Below the pieces are notes generated by a model that saw only the letters and a list, made by a program, of their open reading frames with translations, was not told the DNA's origin and searched no databases. From assembly GCA_947631505.1 (NCBI GenBank), contig CANRLR010000018.1, positions 1 to 59,355 of the forward strand: a stretch of DNA of 59,355 nucleotides. Reading direction: 5' to 3'. The stretch is from an uncultured Lachnospiraceae bacterium (lineage in GTDB: Bacteria > Bacillota > Clostridia > Lachnospirales > Lachnospiraceae). Shown here in pieces: positions 9,495 to 16,843 of this stretch (within the stretch, counting starts at the first letter, position 1; each line of letters starts with the position of its first letter). Made by a program: the position numbers and the translations under genes.

Positions 9495-9503
9495 TTATGT
9501 CAA
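9474..9503 (-). promoter_or_regulatory. Sigma-A-type promoter of the leuB-ilvD-ilvB-serC-serA operon
   Basis: On the reverse strand TTGACA (9503-9498) is followed after 18 bases by TATACT (9479-9474). No T-box or leader-peptide terminator is visible in the short leader before the leuB ATG at 9413. Confidence 0.65.
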
Positions 9504-9565
9504 GTAGTGAGGTTATATGGATAACAAAAAAAGACAAAAAGCGACTTTTTCTTTCTATCTTCCTA

Positions 9566-9595
9566 TTTACAAACTAAAATTTCTCGTGCTATAAT
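9566..9595 (+). promoter_or_regulatory. Sigma-A-type promoter of the YbjQ-family gene
   Basis: TTTACA (9566-9571) and a perfect TATAAT (9590-9595) are separated by 18 bases. The predicted start is near 9602. Confidence 0.65.
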
Positions 9596-9610
9596 ATTTT
9601 TAGCATATAT

Positions 9611-9626
9611 ATGAACTTCTGTTCAT
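9611..9626. promoter_or_regulatory. LexA-like SOS box
   Basis: The palindrome ATGAACTTCTGTTCAT contains GAAC-N4-GTTC, the core of the LexA/DinR box of Firmicutes. It begins about 10 bases after the predicted transcription start of the YbjQ-family gene, a position where repressor binding would block transcription. Whether LexA binds here is inference. Confidence 0.5.
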
Positions 9627-9659
9627 AAATTTATAATGCCAAAGAATGGAGGATATTTT

Positions 9660-9977
9660 ATGATTATCGTAAACACAGCTACTGTAGAAGGCTACAACAT
9701 GCAGACATTAGGTCTTGTTCAGGGAAGTACCATCCAATCCAAAAATATGTTCAAGGATATGGGTGCCGGCTTCAAAAGCATGGTAGGCGGTGAGTTGACT
9801 GCTTATACCAAAATGATGGAAGAAGCAAGAGAACTTGCTATTAAGAGAATGATCGATAAGGCAAATGCTCTGAATGCAGATGCCATTGTAAATGTTCGTT
9901 TCAATTCTGCTTCTGTTATGCAGGGTGCTGCCGAAATTATGGCATACGGAACAGCCGTAAAATTGATAAAAGAATAA
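9660..9977 (+). CDS. YbjQ-family (UPF0145/DUF74) protein
   Basis: A 105-residue protein of the YbjQ/UPF0145 fold. Visible signature elements are the N-terminal hydrophobic strand followed by LGLVQGSTIQSKN, a helix AREL(A)IKRMIDKANALNADAIVNVRF, and a closing GTAVKL strand. Members are small oligomeric proteins of unknown cellular role. GGAGG lies 7 bases before the ATG at 9660; the earlier in-frame ATG at 9636 lacks a site. It has its own promoter and a LexA-like box, so induction by DNA damage is possible. Confidence 0.85.
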   Translation: MIIVNTATVEGYNMQTLGLVQGSTIQSKNMFKDMGAGFKSMVGGELTAYTKMMEEARELAIKRMIDKANALNADAIVNVRFNSASVMQGAAEIMAYGTAVKLIKE

Positions 9978-9990
9978 TACAATGATGTCA

Positions 9991-10142
9991 GGGTCAAAAG
10001 GTCAGCACTGCTTTCGTGCAAGTACGAAAGCAGTGCTGACCTTATTGACCCACCAAACATGAGAAAGTAACCGTTTCCTGCGGAAACGTGCGGATTTCGA
10101 ATGTTTGCAGGATTGCGGGAATTGCGAAGCAATGGAGCAATC
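9991..10142. repeat. Cluster of palindromes (REP-like or structured RNA element)
   Basis: The stretch holds an 18-bp perfect stem (10000-10017 with 10024-10041, core GTCAGCACTGCTTTCGT). An outer 7-bp stem surrounds it (GGGTCAA 9991-9997 with TTGACCC 10045-10051). Next come CGTTTCC/GGAAACG (10072-10078 with 10082-10088) and a nested pair, GATTGC/GCAATC (10111-10116 with 10137-10142) enclosing ATTGC/GCAAT. The cluster lies between two convergent genes. The first stem has only four T on its reverse-strand side, so it may end transcription weakly. Its clustered design resembles extragenic palindromic repeats. Confidence 0.55.
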
Positions 10143-10156
10143 CGTGGACATCCGTT

Positions 10157-11029
10157 TTATCTAAAAGTTATCCCAAGTACATCAATCAAAATCCCCCAAA
10201 AAACTGCTGATACATAGACAAAAGCAAGGATTCCCAAATTGTGTTTCGGATGCTTTTTATTCATGCGGAATAAAATCAGCATCCCCATACCGGCTCCGCT
10301 TAACAATCCTGCCATCATAGGACCGGCTCCGATTACGCCCTGTACATAAAGTTCTGTAATAACAACGGATGCTGCACAGTTCGGAATTAATCCGATAAGT
10401 GCTGCCACCACTTCACCCAGAACGGGCACATTCTGCACAAGTGTGGCCAACTGTTGTTCTCCGATTCCTGCTATCACCACATTCAATAGCAGGGTGATGA
10501 GAAAAATAAATAATGTAATTTGCAGCGTATGGCGAATGGTTGATTGAAAAATTCCTTCTTCACATTTGCAGTGCTCACTTTCACACATGGAATGAATATT
10601 TTTGTACCGTATTTCCTTACGGATTACTTTATGATACAGAAAATCCAGTACAAACCCGCTTATTACTGCCAATACCATTTTCACAAGTAGTATTTTAATA
10701 ATTGCAGAGGCAGAGACTGCCTCAGACAAAAAAATAGGAAGCATCTCATCTGAGGTAGACAAAAATACTGCAGCCAATGCTCCGGCCGTAATCAATCCAC
10801 CGGCATAAAGATTTGACGCCGCCACAGAAAATCCGCACTGAGGAAAAATACCAAGAATTCCTCCCAGAAGAGGACCGGCCTTTCCTGCTCTGCGAATCAT
10901 TGCCTGAGTACGGCTTCCCGTCTTATGCTCTAACCATTCCATAACAAAATAGGTCAAGAATAAAAATGGCAATAATTTAATTGTATCCACAAGGGCATCC
11001 GCTACAATATCCACAAACAGCTCAAACAT
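10157..11029 (-). CDS. ArsP_2-type heavy-metal or arsenic exporter-like permease
   Basis: A 290-residue polytopic membrane protein with about 8-10 hydrophobic segments. It has two similar halves: GGILGIFPQCGFSVAASNLY with TAGALAAVFLSTSDEM, and AALIGLIPNCAASVVITELY with GPMMAGLLSGAGMGM. The repeated Pro-x-Cys motif sits in matching positions, as expected for a duplicated transport unit. A short His/Cys-rich loop between the halves (CESEHCKCEEG) could bind metal. This fits the putative 10TM heavy-metal exporter family (ArsP_2). The true substrate is unknown. It is the last gene of the run starting at 14574, 19 bases after the HD-GYP gene. Confidence 0.75.
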   Translation of the reverse strand: MFELFVDIVADALVDTIKLLPFLFLTYFVMEWLEHKTGSRTQAMIRRAGKAGPLLGGILGIFPQCGFSVAASNLYAGGLITAGALAAVFLSTSDEMLPIFLSEAVSASAIIKILLVKMVLAVISGFVLDFLYHKVIRKEIRYKNIHSMCESEHCKCEEGIFQSTIRHTLQITLFIFLITLLLNVVIAGIGEQQLATLVQNVPVLGEVVAALIGLIPNCAASVVITELYVQGVIGAGPMMAGLLSGAGMGMLILFRMNKKHPKHNLGILAFVYVSAVFWGILIDVLGITFR

Positions 11030-11048
11030 ATATAAATCCTTCTATTTT

Positions 11049-12425
11049 CTATTCACTGAATGACTCGTCAAATAACTCGTCAATAATTTTCATAAACACA
11101 TCTACAATATCCGGATCAAATTGTCTGCCCCGGTTTTTCTCAAATTCAGATACGATGTGTTCCTGTGTCAGCTTGTCTCGATAACAGCGTCTGCTGTTCA
11201 TTGCATCAAAAGAATCTGCCACACAAATAATCCGGCCAACGAGCGGAATATCTTCTCCCTTTTTTCCTATTGGATATCCATTTCCATCATAACGCTCATG
11301 ATGATACAGGGCTCCATCCCGAATTCCCTCGATAGAGGTAAAGTCCTCCAGTAATTCTGCTCCCTTTGTCGTGTGTGTTTTTATAATATCAAACTCTTCT
11401 GCCGTCAGCTTACCGGGCTTTTTCAATATTTCATCCGGAACAAAATACTTTCCGCAGTCATGCATCAGCGCAATATAATAGAGCCGGACACATTCTTCTT
11501 CTGAGAACCCCATCTTTTTTGCAATCAATCTAGTATAATCTGCCACACGTTTGGAATGGCCTGCTGTATATTCGTCTTTTTCTTCAAAGATTCTTGAAAA
11601 AATACTTAAAGACTGCTCAATTATTTTCTCATGTTCCTCCAAACGTCTGTCGGCTGCTTTCATATTAATATGAACAACAATTACAATAATACAGAGTACC
11701 AGCCAGATCACAGACACTGCAAGAAGAATACGGAAAACAAAATCCTGTGTTATGACCCGGTTCAAATGATACGAGATGTTAAAGTCATCAAATACTAAAG
11801 GGGTATCACCGATATAATAAAATATCACTCCAATATCGACACTGCGCTTTTCTTCCTTCGCCAAATCAGAGCAGTCAATCGGAGTCTCTTTATCTACTAC
11901 ACTTGGCTGATAAATGAAATAATCCCCCTCATGCAGCTCAATCATAATATCCTGTTCGGCCATCCGGTGGTTCAATGTCACATCCGATAATTTATAATTT
12001 CTTAAATCCAGTGTCTGGACCTTTTCACCCCCACTGGTTTTCTGATGGATTTCCAATTTACCGCACCATGCGTTATTGATATAGCAATCTCCGTGAATAT
12101 TGACACGAAGTTCCCAGTCCTCTATAACCGATTGTGTACAGTTCGTTATAACACTATGATAAATTAATCCCTGATACTCCTTTTCTTCTCCCGAAGATTC
12201 GGTTACCTTTTTCACCCAGGCATCAGCATCGCCGCCCCGGGGCTCAATCAGAACATCGCACTCCTTATCCTTATTATCTTCCGTAAAATCCTTTGCTTTC
12301 ATTGCTCTGTCCGTATTGTTATATGAATAGACAAAGATTCCGTAAGCAGCAAAGGATATAAGAATAAGCAGTAAAAAACCCCCTAAAAATACTACCGTCT
12401 TACGAAGATTCCCCTTTTTTTCCAA
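11049..12425 (-). CDS. Membrane-bound HD-GYP cyclic-di-GMP phosphodiesterase
   Basis: The 458-residue protein has an N-terminal membrane segment (about 10-32), an extracytoplasmic domain (about 35-230), a second membrane segment (about 233-256) and a cytoplasmic HD-GYP domain. Catalytic signatures are intact: HSKRVADY, HDCGK (about 322), KTHTTKGAELL, HHERYDGNGYP (about 375-385) and DSFDAM. It should hydrolyse cyclic di-GMP in response to an outside signal. The outer domain has a CBM2-like rhythm (GLIYHSVITN, EDWELRVNI, NAWCGKLEI), so a carbohydrate or peptide sensor is conceivable. It lies between fakA and the permease gene with about 20-base gaps. Confidence 0.9.
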   Translation of the reverse strand: MEKKGNLRKTVVFLGGFLLLILISFAAYGIFVYSYNNTDRAMKAKDFTEDNKDKECDVLIEPRGGDADAWVKKVTESSGEEKEYQGLIYHSVITNCTQSVIEDWELRVNIHGDCYINNAWCGKLEIHQKTSGGEKVQTLDLRNYKLSDVTLNHRMAEQDIMIELHEGDYFIYQPSVVDKETPIDCSDLAKEEKRSVDIGVIFYYIGDTPLVFDDFNISYHLNRVITQDFVFRILLAVSVIWLVLCIIVIVVHINMKAADRRLEEHEKIIEQSLSIFSRIFEEKDEYTAGHSKRVADYTRLIAKKMGFSEEECVRLYYIALMHDCGKYFVPDEILKKPGKLTAEEFDIIKTHTTKGAELLEDFTSIEGIRDGALYHHERYDGNGYPIGKKGEDIPLVGRIICVADSFDAMNSRRCYRDKLTQEHIVSEFEKNRGRQFDPDIVDVFMKIIDELFDESFSE

Positions 12426-12443
12426 TTCTAATTCCCCTTTTCT

Positions 12444-14195
12444 TTATTCCACGGAAACAAAGTAATAGTAAATCGGCTGTCCGCCACGTTCTATTATGAC
12501 TTCAATTTCCGAATCAATCGCTGAAATCGCATCTGCAATTTTTTCCGCATCCTCTTCGGTCCCCTCTTCGCCATAATAGATCGTTACCAGTTCACTTTCT
12601 TCCTCCAGCATCTTTTTCACAAGCTCTACGGTAGTATCCACAACATCACTTCCTACCGTTTCAATGGTCTTATCACTTAGTCCCATAATATCACCGGCTT
12701 TAATGTCATAGCCATCTATGGAAGTATCACGGACTGCGTACGTGACCTGACCGGATTTCACCTCAGAAAGGCTCTCCGTCATTGTCTTTGCATTTTCCGC
12801 AGAGTCAGCCCCTTCCACATAATTCACCATCGCTGTAATTCCCTGTGGAATATTTTTCGTAGGAATTACAATAATTTCTTTGTCCTCTGTCAAATCTTTC
12901 GCCTGCTGTGCTGCCAGTACAATGTTAGAATTATTAGGTAAAATGAAAACATGGTCCGCATTTACTTTATCAATTGCTTCCAAAATATCCTCTGTGCTCG
13001 GATTCATCGTCTGACCGCCCTCAATAATATAATCCACACCTAGATCCGTAAAAATTTCACTGAGCCCGGTACCGACCGATACACTGATAAATCCATTTTC
13101 CTTATGCGGCATTTTCTTTTCTTCCTTTTTCCCGGATGGTACAGTCTTTGTACGGTCTCCCAGCGATGCCTCGGAATCATTTTTCTTGCCTGCTGTTTCG
13201 TCACCGGCTTTCTGAGCAGCTGCTTTCTTCTCTGCATCGCGGATTACTCTTTCATTATGCTCTTCTCTCATATTATCAATTTTCATGCTCGTCAGAGAGC
13301 CATAGCTCAGACCTTTTTGAATGGCAAGTCCCGGATCATTGGTGTGCACATGAATTTTTACCATATCATCATCTGCCACACATACAATAGAATCTCCAAT
13401 TGACTCTAAATATGTCTTGAACTCTTTTTCTTCCTTACTGCGGAATTCTTTTTCAAGCATCACAATAAATTCTGTACAGTAACCAAATTTAATATCCGCT
13501 TCTGACACAGAATCGGAAGAAGCACTCGGATCAACAGCACGGCTGCCTGTCGTTGCTTCCACCTTATAATTTACATCCTTTCCCAAAAGAGCATCATAGG
13601 CACCCTCCATAACGGTCAGAAGACCCTCACCACCGGAATCCACAACACCTGCTTTTTTCAATACCGGAAGCATCTCCGGTGTCAGTTCCAGCACATCCCG
13701 CATATGAAGAATAACAGCATTCACAAGCTCAATCAGATTATCGGTACGGTCAACAATCTCTAATGCCTTCTCAGAACCTCCTCTTGCAACCGTAAGAATC
13801 GTTCCCTCTTTTGGTTTCATCACAGCTTTATAGGCAGATTCTACAGCACGTTCAAAAGCTTTCGTCAGCACATGAACATCTACTTCATCCACTTTACTGA
13901 TTTCTTTTGTAAACCCACGCAAAAGCTGAGAGAGAATAACGCCGGAATTTCCTCTTGCTCCCCGAAGAGAACCGCTGGAAATTGCTTTACAGATTTTTCC
14001 CATATCATTCTCTTCAATCGCAGCTACTTCTTTAGCTGCTGACATAATCGTCATGGTCATATTCGTTCCGGTATCTCCGTCCGGTACCGGAAATACATTC
14101 AAATCATTGATTAATTCCTTTTTGGAATCAATGGCATTTGCACCCGCCAAAAAACATTTTTTAATTTCAGCAGCACCTATTGTTCTTATAATCAC
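12444..14195 (-). CDS. fakA: Fatty-acid kinase subunit A-like DAK2/EDD protein (YloV)
   Basis: A 583-residue protein. The N-terminal DhaL/DAK2 kinase domain (about 5-205) shows the ATP/Mg motif PDGDTGTNM (about 38-46), SLRGARGNSGVILSQ and DSGGEG. A Lys/Glu-rich linker lies near 300-345. A C-terminal EDD-type domain includes PNNSNIVLAA, KNIPQGITAM and TIYYGEEGTEED. FakA uses ATP to phosphorylate fatty acids held by FakB (DegV proteins) for phospholipid synthesis. The start is GTG at 14195 with GGAGG 8 bases before it. It follows the Asp23-like gene by 22 bases, an arrangement widely conserved in Firmicutes (yloU-yloV). Confidence 0.9.
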   Translation of the reverse strand: MIIRTIGAAEIKKCFLAGANAIDSKKELINDLNVFPVPDGDTGTNMTMTIMSAAKEVAAIEENDMGKICKAISSGSLRGARGNSGVILSQLLRGFTKEISKVDEVDVHVLTKAFERAVESAYKAVMKPKEGTILTVARGGSEKALEIVDRTDNLIELVNAVILHMRDVLELTPEMLPVLKKAGVVDSGGEGLLTVMEGAYDALLGKDVNYKVEATTGSRAVDPSASSDSVSEADIKFGYCTEFIVMLEKEFRSKEEKEFKTYLESIGDSIVCVADDDMVKIHVHTNDPGLAIQKGLSYGSLTSMKIDNMREEHNERVIRDAEKKAAAQKAGDETAGKKNDSEASLGDRTKTVPSGKKEEKKMPHKENGFISVSVGTGLSEIFTDLGVDYIIEGGQTMNPSTEDILEAIDKVNADHVFILPNNSNIVLAAQQAKDLTEDKEIIVIPTKNIPQGITAMVNYVEGADSAENAKTMTESLSEVKSGQVTYAVRDTSIDGYDIKAGDIMGLSDKTIETVGSDVVDTTVELVKKMLEEESELVTIYYGEEGTEEDAEKIADAISAIDSEIEVIIERGGQPIYYYFVSVE

Positions 14196-14217
14196 AACAT
14201 CTTCCTCCAGAAAAATT

Positions 14218-14574
14218 TTAGCTGACTACTTTTACCCCTTCAACACATACAACAATTTTTCCGACTTCCATGCCGGTATACTCCTCAACCTTATATTTTA
14301 CGTTATCTACCAAATTCTCTGCCACGGCAAGAATGCTGACTTCATAGGCTACGATAATATGAAGCTCGATCATGAGTTTTTCATTCTCAAGTGAAACATT
14401 CACACCATGGCGCAAATTATCACGTTTTAACAATTTAACAATACCATCTTTCATATTGACCGAAGCCATTCCTACTACCCCAAAACATTCTACTGCCGCA
14501 GAACCGGCATATTTTGCTAATACATCTTCATCTACAATAATTTTCCCCAATTCTGTATCCATCTGACCTTTCAT
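14218..14574 (-). CDS. Asp23/Gls24 family envelope stress protein (YloU-like)
   Basis: A 118-residue Asp23/Gls24 protein. Visible landmarks are the start GKIIVDEDVLAKYAGSAAVE, then CFGVVGMASVN, VNVSLENEKLMIELHI and the end VEEYTGMEVGKIVVCVEGV. Relatives are cytosolic or membrane-associated proteins linked to cell-envelope stress. GGAGG lies 6 bases before the ATG at 14574; longer upstream frame space reads through the promoter region and is not coding. It is the first gene of the fakA operon, and rpmB lies just beyond the 46-codon gene, as in many Firmicutes. Confidence 0.9.
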   Translation of the reverse strand: MKGQMDTELGKIIVDEDVLAKYAGSAAVECFGVVGMASVNMKDGIVKLLKRDNLRHGVNVSLENEKLMIELHIIVAYEVSILAVAENLVDNVKYKVEEYTGMEVGKIVVCVEGVKVVS

Positions 14575-14620
14575 GGTACCCTCCATTCTATCATTTATTT
14601 CGATTGCATAGTTATTATAT

Positions 14621-14649
14621 AGTTTACACCATACCAAGAAAAAAATCAA
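14621..14649 (-). promoter_or_regulatory. Sigma-A-type promoter of the asp23-fakA-HD-GYP-permease run
   Basis: TTGATT (14649-14644) and TAAACT (14626-14621) on the reverse strand are separated by 17 bases. Confidence 0.45.
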
Positions 14650-14716
14650 ATTTTTCCGACATTTTGCATAGAATAGAAATAAATATTCCCACTGTCTCTT
14701 CAGAATGGAGGTTATT

Positions 14717-14857
14717 ATGCAACGTCTTATCGGCTTTATACTTTTTTGGATTGGTATTGGTATGTGCATTATGCTGTTTCTCCATCATGGACTGCTTGCA
14801 CTATGTATTATTATTGCCTGCCTTGTACTTGGTTATAACCTTTTTAGCTGTAAATAA
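14717..14857 (+). CDS. Small hydrophobic membrane protein, 46 aa
   Basis: The frame encodes MQRLIGFILFWIGIGMCIML, then two His and a second hydrophobic run ending in CLVLGYNLFSCK. Two membrane helices (about 4-22 and 25-43) with a short His-His-Gly turn would form a hairpin in the membrane. GGAGG lies 5 bases before the ATG at 14717. It runs forward between reverse-strand genes and does not overlap another gene. Small proteins of this style occur in clostridia, but I do not recognise a named family or function. Confidence 0.65.
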   Translation: MQRLIGFILFWIGIGMCIMLFLHHGLLALCIIIACLVLGYNLFSCK

Positions 14858-14913
14858 AGCGTCGTGAGAAACCGACGCTCCAGCTCCGCAAATGAAGAAC
14901 TTTCCTATTACAA

Positions 14914-14943
14914 TAAAAAAGAGCCATCCCAATGGATGACTCT
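14914..14943 (-). terminator. Rho-independent terminator after rpmB
   Basis: On the reverse strand a stem (14943-14934 with 14929-14920, one mismatch) is followed by a run of six or seven T. A second reverse-strand hairpin, AGCGTCG/CGACGCT (14880-14859), followed by TTATTT, lies further downstream and may act as backup or serve the 46-codon gene. Confidence 0.75.
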
Positions 14944-14964
14944 CTACATTCGATGTAATAAATC

Positions 14965-15150
14965 CTATGCTCTTTCCACTTTTCCAGAACGAAGGCATGA
15001 AGTACAAACATACATTTTCTTTGTACCACCGTTTACCTTTACTCTTACAGATTTCAAATTCGATTTCCAAATCTTGTTACTTCTTCTGTGGGAGTGGCTG
15101 ACAGCGTTACCAAAATGTACGCCTTTTCCACATACTGCACATTTAGCCAT
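14965..15150 (-). CDS. rpmB: 50S ribosomal protein L28
   Basis: A 61-residue L28. Landmarks are the start AKCAVCGKGVHFGNAVSHSH, the central NLKSVRV and the end YVCTSCLRSGKVERA. Both CxxC pairs are present (CAVC and CTSC), so this is the zinc-binding form rather than the cysteine-free paralogue. AAGGAGG lies 8 bases before the ATG at 15150; longer frame space upstream is leader. It is a single-gene unit with its own promoter and terminator. Confidence 0.97.
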   Translation of the reverse strand: MAKCAVCGKGVHFGNAVSHSHRRSNKIWKSNLKSVRVKVNGGTKKMYVCTSCLRSGKVERA

Positions 15151-15228
15151 GAAAAGCACCTCCTTCTGTTCATACTTCGTGTTTTCCATTTATATAAGTA
15201 TATATCTCTTTTACACGACAACACGAAT

Positions 15229-15257
15229 ATTCTAGCAAAAAAAATAGAATATTGCAA
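15229..15257 (-). promoter_or_regulatory. rpmB promoter embedded in an inverted repeat
   Basis: TTGCAA (15257-15252) and TAGAAT (15234-15229) on the reverse strand are separated by 17 bases. Exact inverted arms AATATTCTA (15226-15234) and TAGAATATT (15245-15253) overlap the -10 and the -35. A regulator site is possible. Confidence 0.55.
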
Positions 15258-15311
15258 GTAGTTTTTCGATTATTTTCTTTTTTTTCACTCATTTAGACAA
15301 GAATCTGTCTC

Positions 15312-15704
15312 TCATTCCTTTGTTTCTTCTGCCTTCTGTTCCTTTGACTGAGCAGAATCTGAACCTTTTTTGGCAAAACGGTCAACAAAATCCGGTACCA
15401 TATCCAAAAGTTTTGTAATACCATCCTGATTCTTTACATTAACTAATTTAGACACACCATCTTTAATCACTAATACAGCACTTGGCTGAATTTTACCGCC
15501 CATTCCGCCGCCGCCATTATTTTTTTTCTCATTTTCATTAGAAAATGCACCGGCACCGACACCAAAACTTACATCCACCAGGGGAAGGACAATGGTTCCA
15601 TCATCAAAACGTACAGCATCACCTACAACCGTTTTCGTTGTTATAAATGCATCCATTCCTTTAAACAAAGACTCTACGGTACTGTTAAAACTATTATCTG
15701 CCAT
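15312..15704 (-). CDS. ytfJ: GerW/YtfJ family sporulation-type protein
   Basis: A 130-residue protein of the GerW (YtfJ) family. It has the N-terminal helix NSTVESLFKGMDAFI, VVGDAVRFDDGTIVLPLVDVSFGVGAGA, a Gly/Asn-rich loop (NGGGGMGGKIQPSAVLVI) and a Lys/Glu-rich tail. In Bacillus the family is needed for normal spore germination. It begins one base after the DUF2953 stop, so the two are translationally coupled, as ytfI-ytfJ are in Bacillus. Many clostridia keep this pair; presence alone does not prove that this strain sporulates. Confidence 0.9.
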   Translation of the reverse strand: MADNSFNSTVESLFKGMDAFITTKTVVGDAVRFDDGTIVLPLVDVSFGVGAGAFSNENEKKNNGGGGMGGKIQPSAVLVIKDGVSKLVNVKNQDGITKLLDMVPDFVDRFAKKGSDSAQSKEQKAEETKE

Positions 15705-15705
15705 T

Positions 15706-16479
15706 TTATGCAGCCTCCTTTTTCATTATATGATTATAAAATCGTTTCAAATCCTGATTGCAGTACAGACGCCAGAGCAGCCGGAGCAGATAAATCACCC
15801 GCATCCGTCCCTTCATATGCCCCTCCAGCTTGAACGCTTTCTCTTCAAAATCCGGTACAATGTGAATCCCCTCGGCATACATCCATGGAACCATGGAAAT
15901 ACCACCAAATAGTAAACCGGTATTACAAGGATCACCGGTTCCGAGCACCATATCCAGCTTTACCTTACGCGGTGACAGATAGCGGAGAAGCTGCCAGAGT
16001 TCTCCCCACAGGGCTCTGACCGCCCGTCGATTCCCTTTGTCCCGTATCTCTTTTATTATACTCGAAAATTGATGAAAAGAAAAGCGTTTCTTTCTTTTCT
16101 TTGTTGCAGCTTTCCCCTTTTCACTTTTTTTATGCGTAATTTCTCTTGTCTGCCCGGTCTGTCCATCTTCATGTTCTTCCTTATTCACAACGGCCGGCTT
16201 CTTGGCCGGTTTTTCCTTCCCCGAAAAAAGATGCCTGCCAAAAGGAATACCGAAAACCCAAAAGCGGATATTATCGGATTCTTTTTTCTTTTTCACTGTC
16301 ACCAGATGACAGAGCCAGCTGACAGAAAATCCATAAAAAAAATGTTCCTCATCCCTCTGGGCTTCTATATAATACCGTACCGGAATCAATAACAGAATTC
16401 CCGCAAGAAGAAGGAGCAATCCGATGATTACTCCGATTACAATGCCTATCCATTTTAGTATAGCCAAAACAATCGACAT
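15706..16479 (-). CDS. DUF2953 (YtfI-like) membrane-anchored protein
   Basis: A 257-residue protein. It has an N-terminal membrane anchor (about 5-33, VIGVIIGLLLLLAGILLLIPV), a basic Lys-rich central linker (about 85-135) and a conserved C-terminal DUF2953 part with GTGDPCNTGLLFGGISMVPW and HIVPDFEEKAFKLEG. It is the usual partner of GerW/YtfJ, to which it is fused at the operon level with a one-base gap. A role in forespore or spore envelope processes is inferred from the family pairing. The exact biochemical function is unknown. Confidence 0.8.
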   Translation of the reverse strand: MSIVLAILKWIGIVIGVIIGLLLLLAGILLLIPVRYYIEAQRDEEHFFYGFSVSWLCHLVTVKKKKESDNIRFWVFGIPFGRHLFSGKEKPAKKPAVVNKEEHEDGQTGQTREITHKKSEKGKAATKKRKKRFSFHQFSSIIKEIRDKGNRRAVRALWGELWQLLRYLSPRKVKLDMVLGTGDPCNTGLLFGGISMVPWMYAEGIHIVPDFEEKAFKLEGHMKGRMRVIYLLRLLWRLYCNQDLKRFYNHIMKKEAA

Positions 16480-16483
16480 TATC

Positions 16484-16843
16484 TCACTTCCTGTCTCTCG
16501 ATTTAAAATCTTCCTTTTTAAAAAGCACGTTAGGATTCCAAATTTCTTCTTTACTCATTTTTTCAACGATTTCCTGCAATATTTTCACTGCCTCTTCTTT
16601 ACTGGCAGCCAGCCCTACCACAAAGATATCCAAATACGCATATCTTCGGAAAAACATTTGTCCCGTTCCCATAATATCAAATAGATTTTCCGAATTTGCC
16701 GCCAAAGTAACCGCATAGTAATTTCGCTTCCACGGTCGTCTCCGCTCCACACGTTTCATACATTTCTTCGGATTCTTTTTCACCGTTTCATCCATATACA
16801 AATGACGATACCAGCATATCATAATTCCATCCAACCTTCTCAT
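16484..16843 (-). CDS. Conserved-looking protein of unknown function, 119 aa
   Basis: I do not recognise this family. From the ATG at 16843, which overlaps the stop of the previous gene as ATGA, the product is small and basic (MRRLDGIMICWYRHLYMDET, then KRVERRRPWKRNYYAVTLA). A possible alternative start is the Met before ICWYRHLY. The middle is hydrophobic (YLDIFVVGLAASKEEAV) and is followed by an amphipathic helix. There is no signal peptide. The tight overlap upstream and 4-base gap to the DUF2953 gene place it in the same transcription unit as GerW, so it may share a sporulation or envelope role. Confidence 0.65.
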   Translation of the reverse strand: MRRLDGIMICWYRHLYMDETVKKNPKKCMKRVERRRPWKRNYYAVTLAANSENLFDIMGTGQMFFRRYAYLDIFVVGLAASKEEAVKILQEIVEKMSKEEIWNPNVLFKKEDFKSRDRK

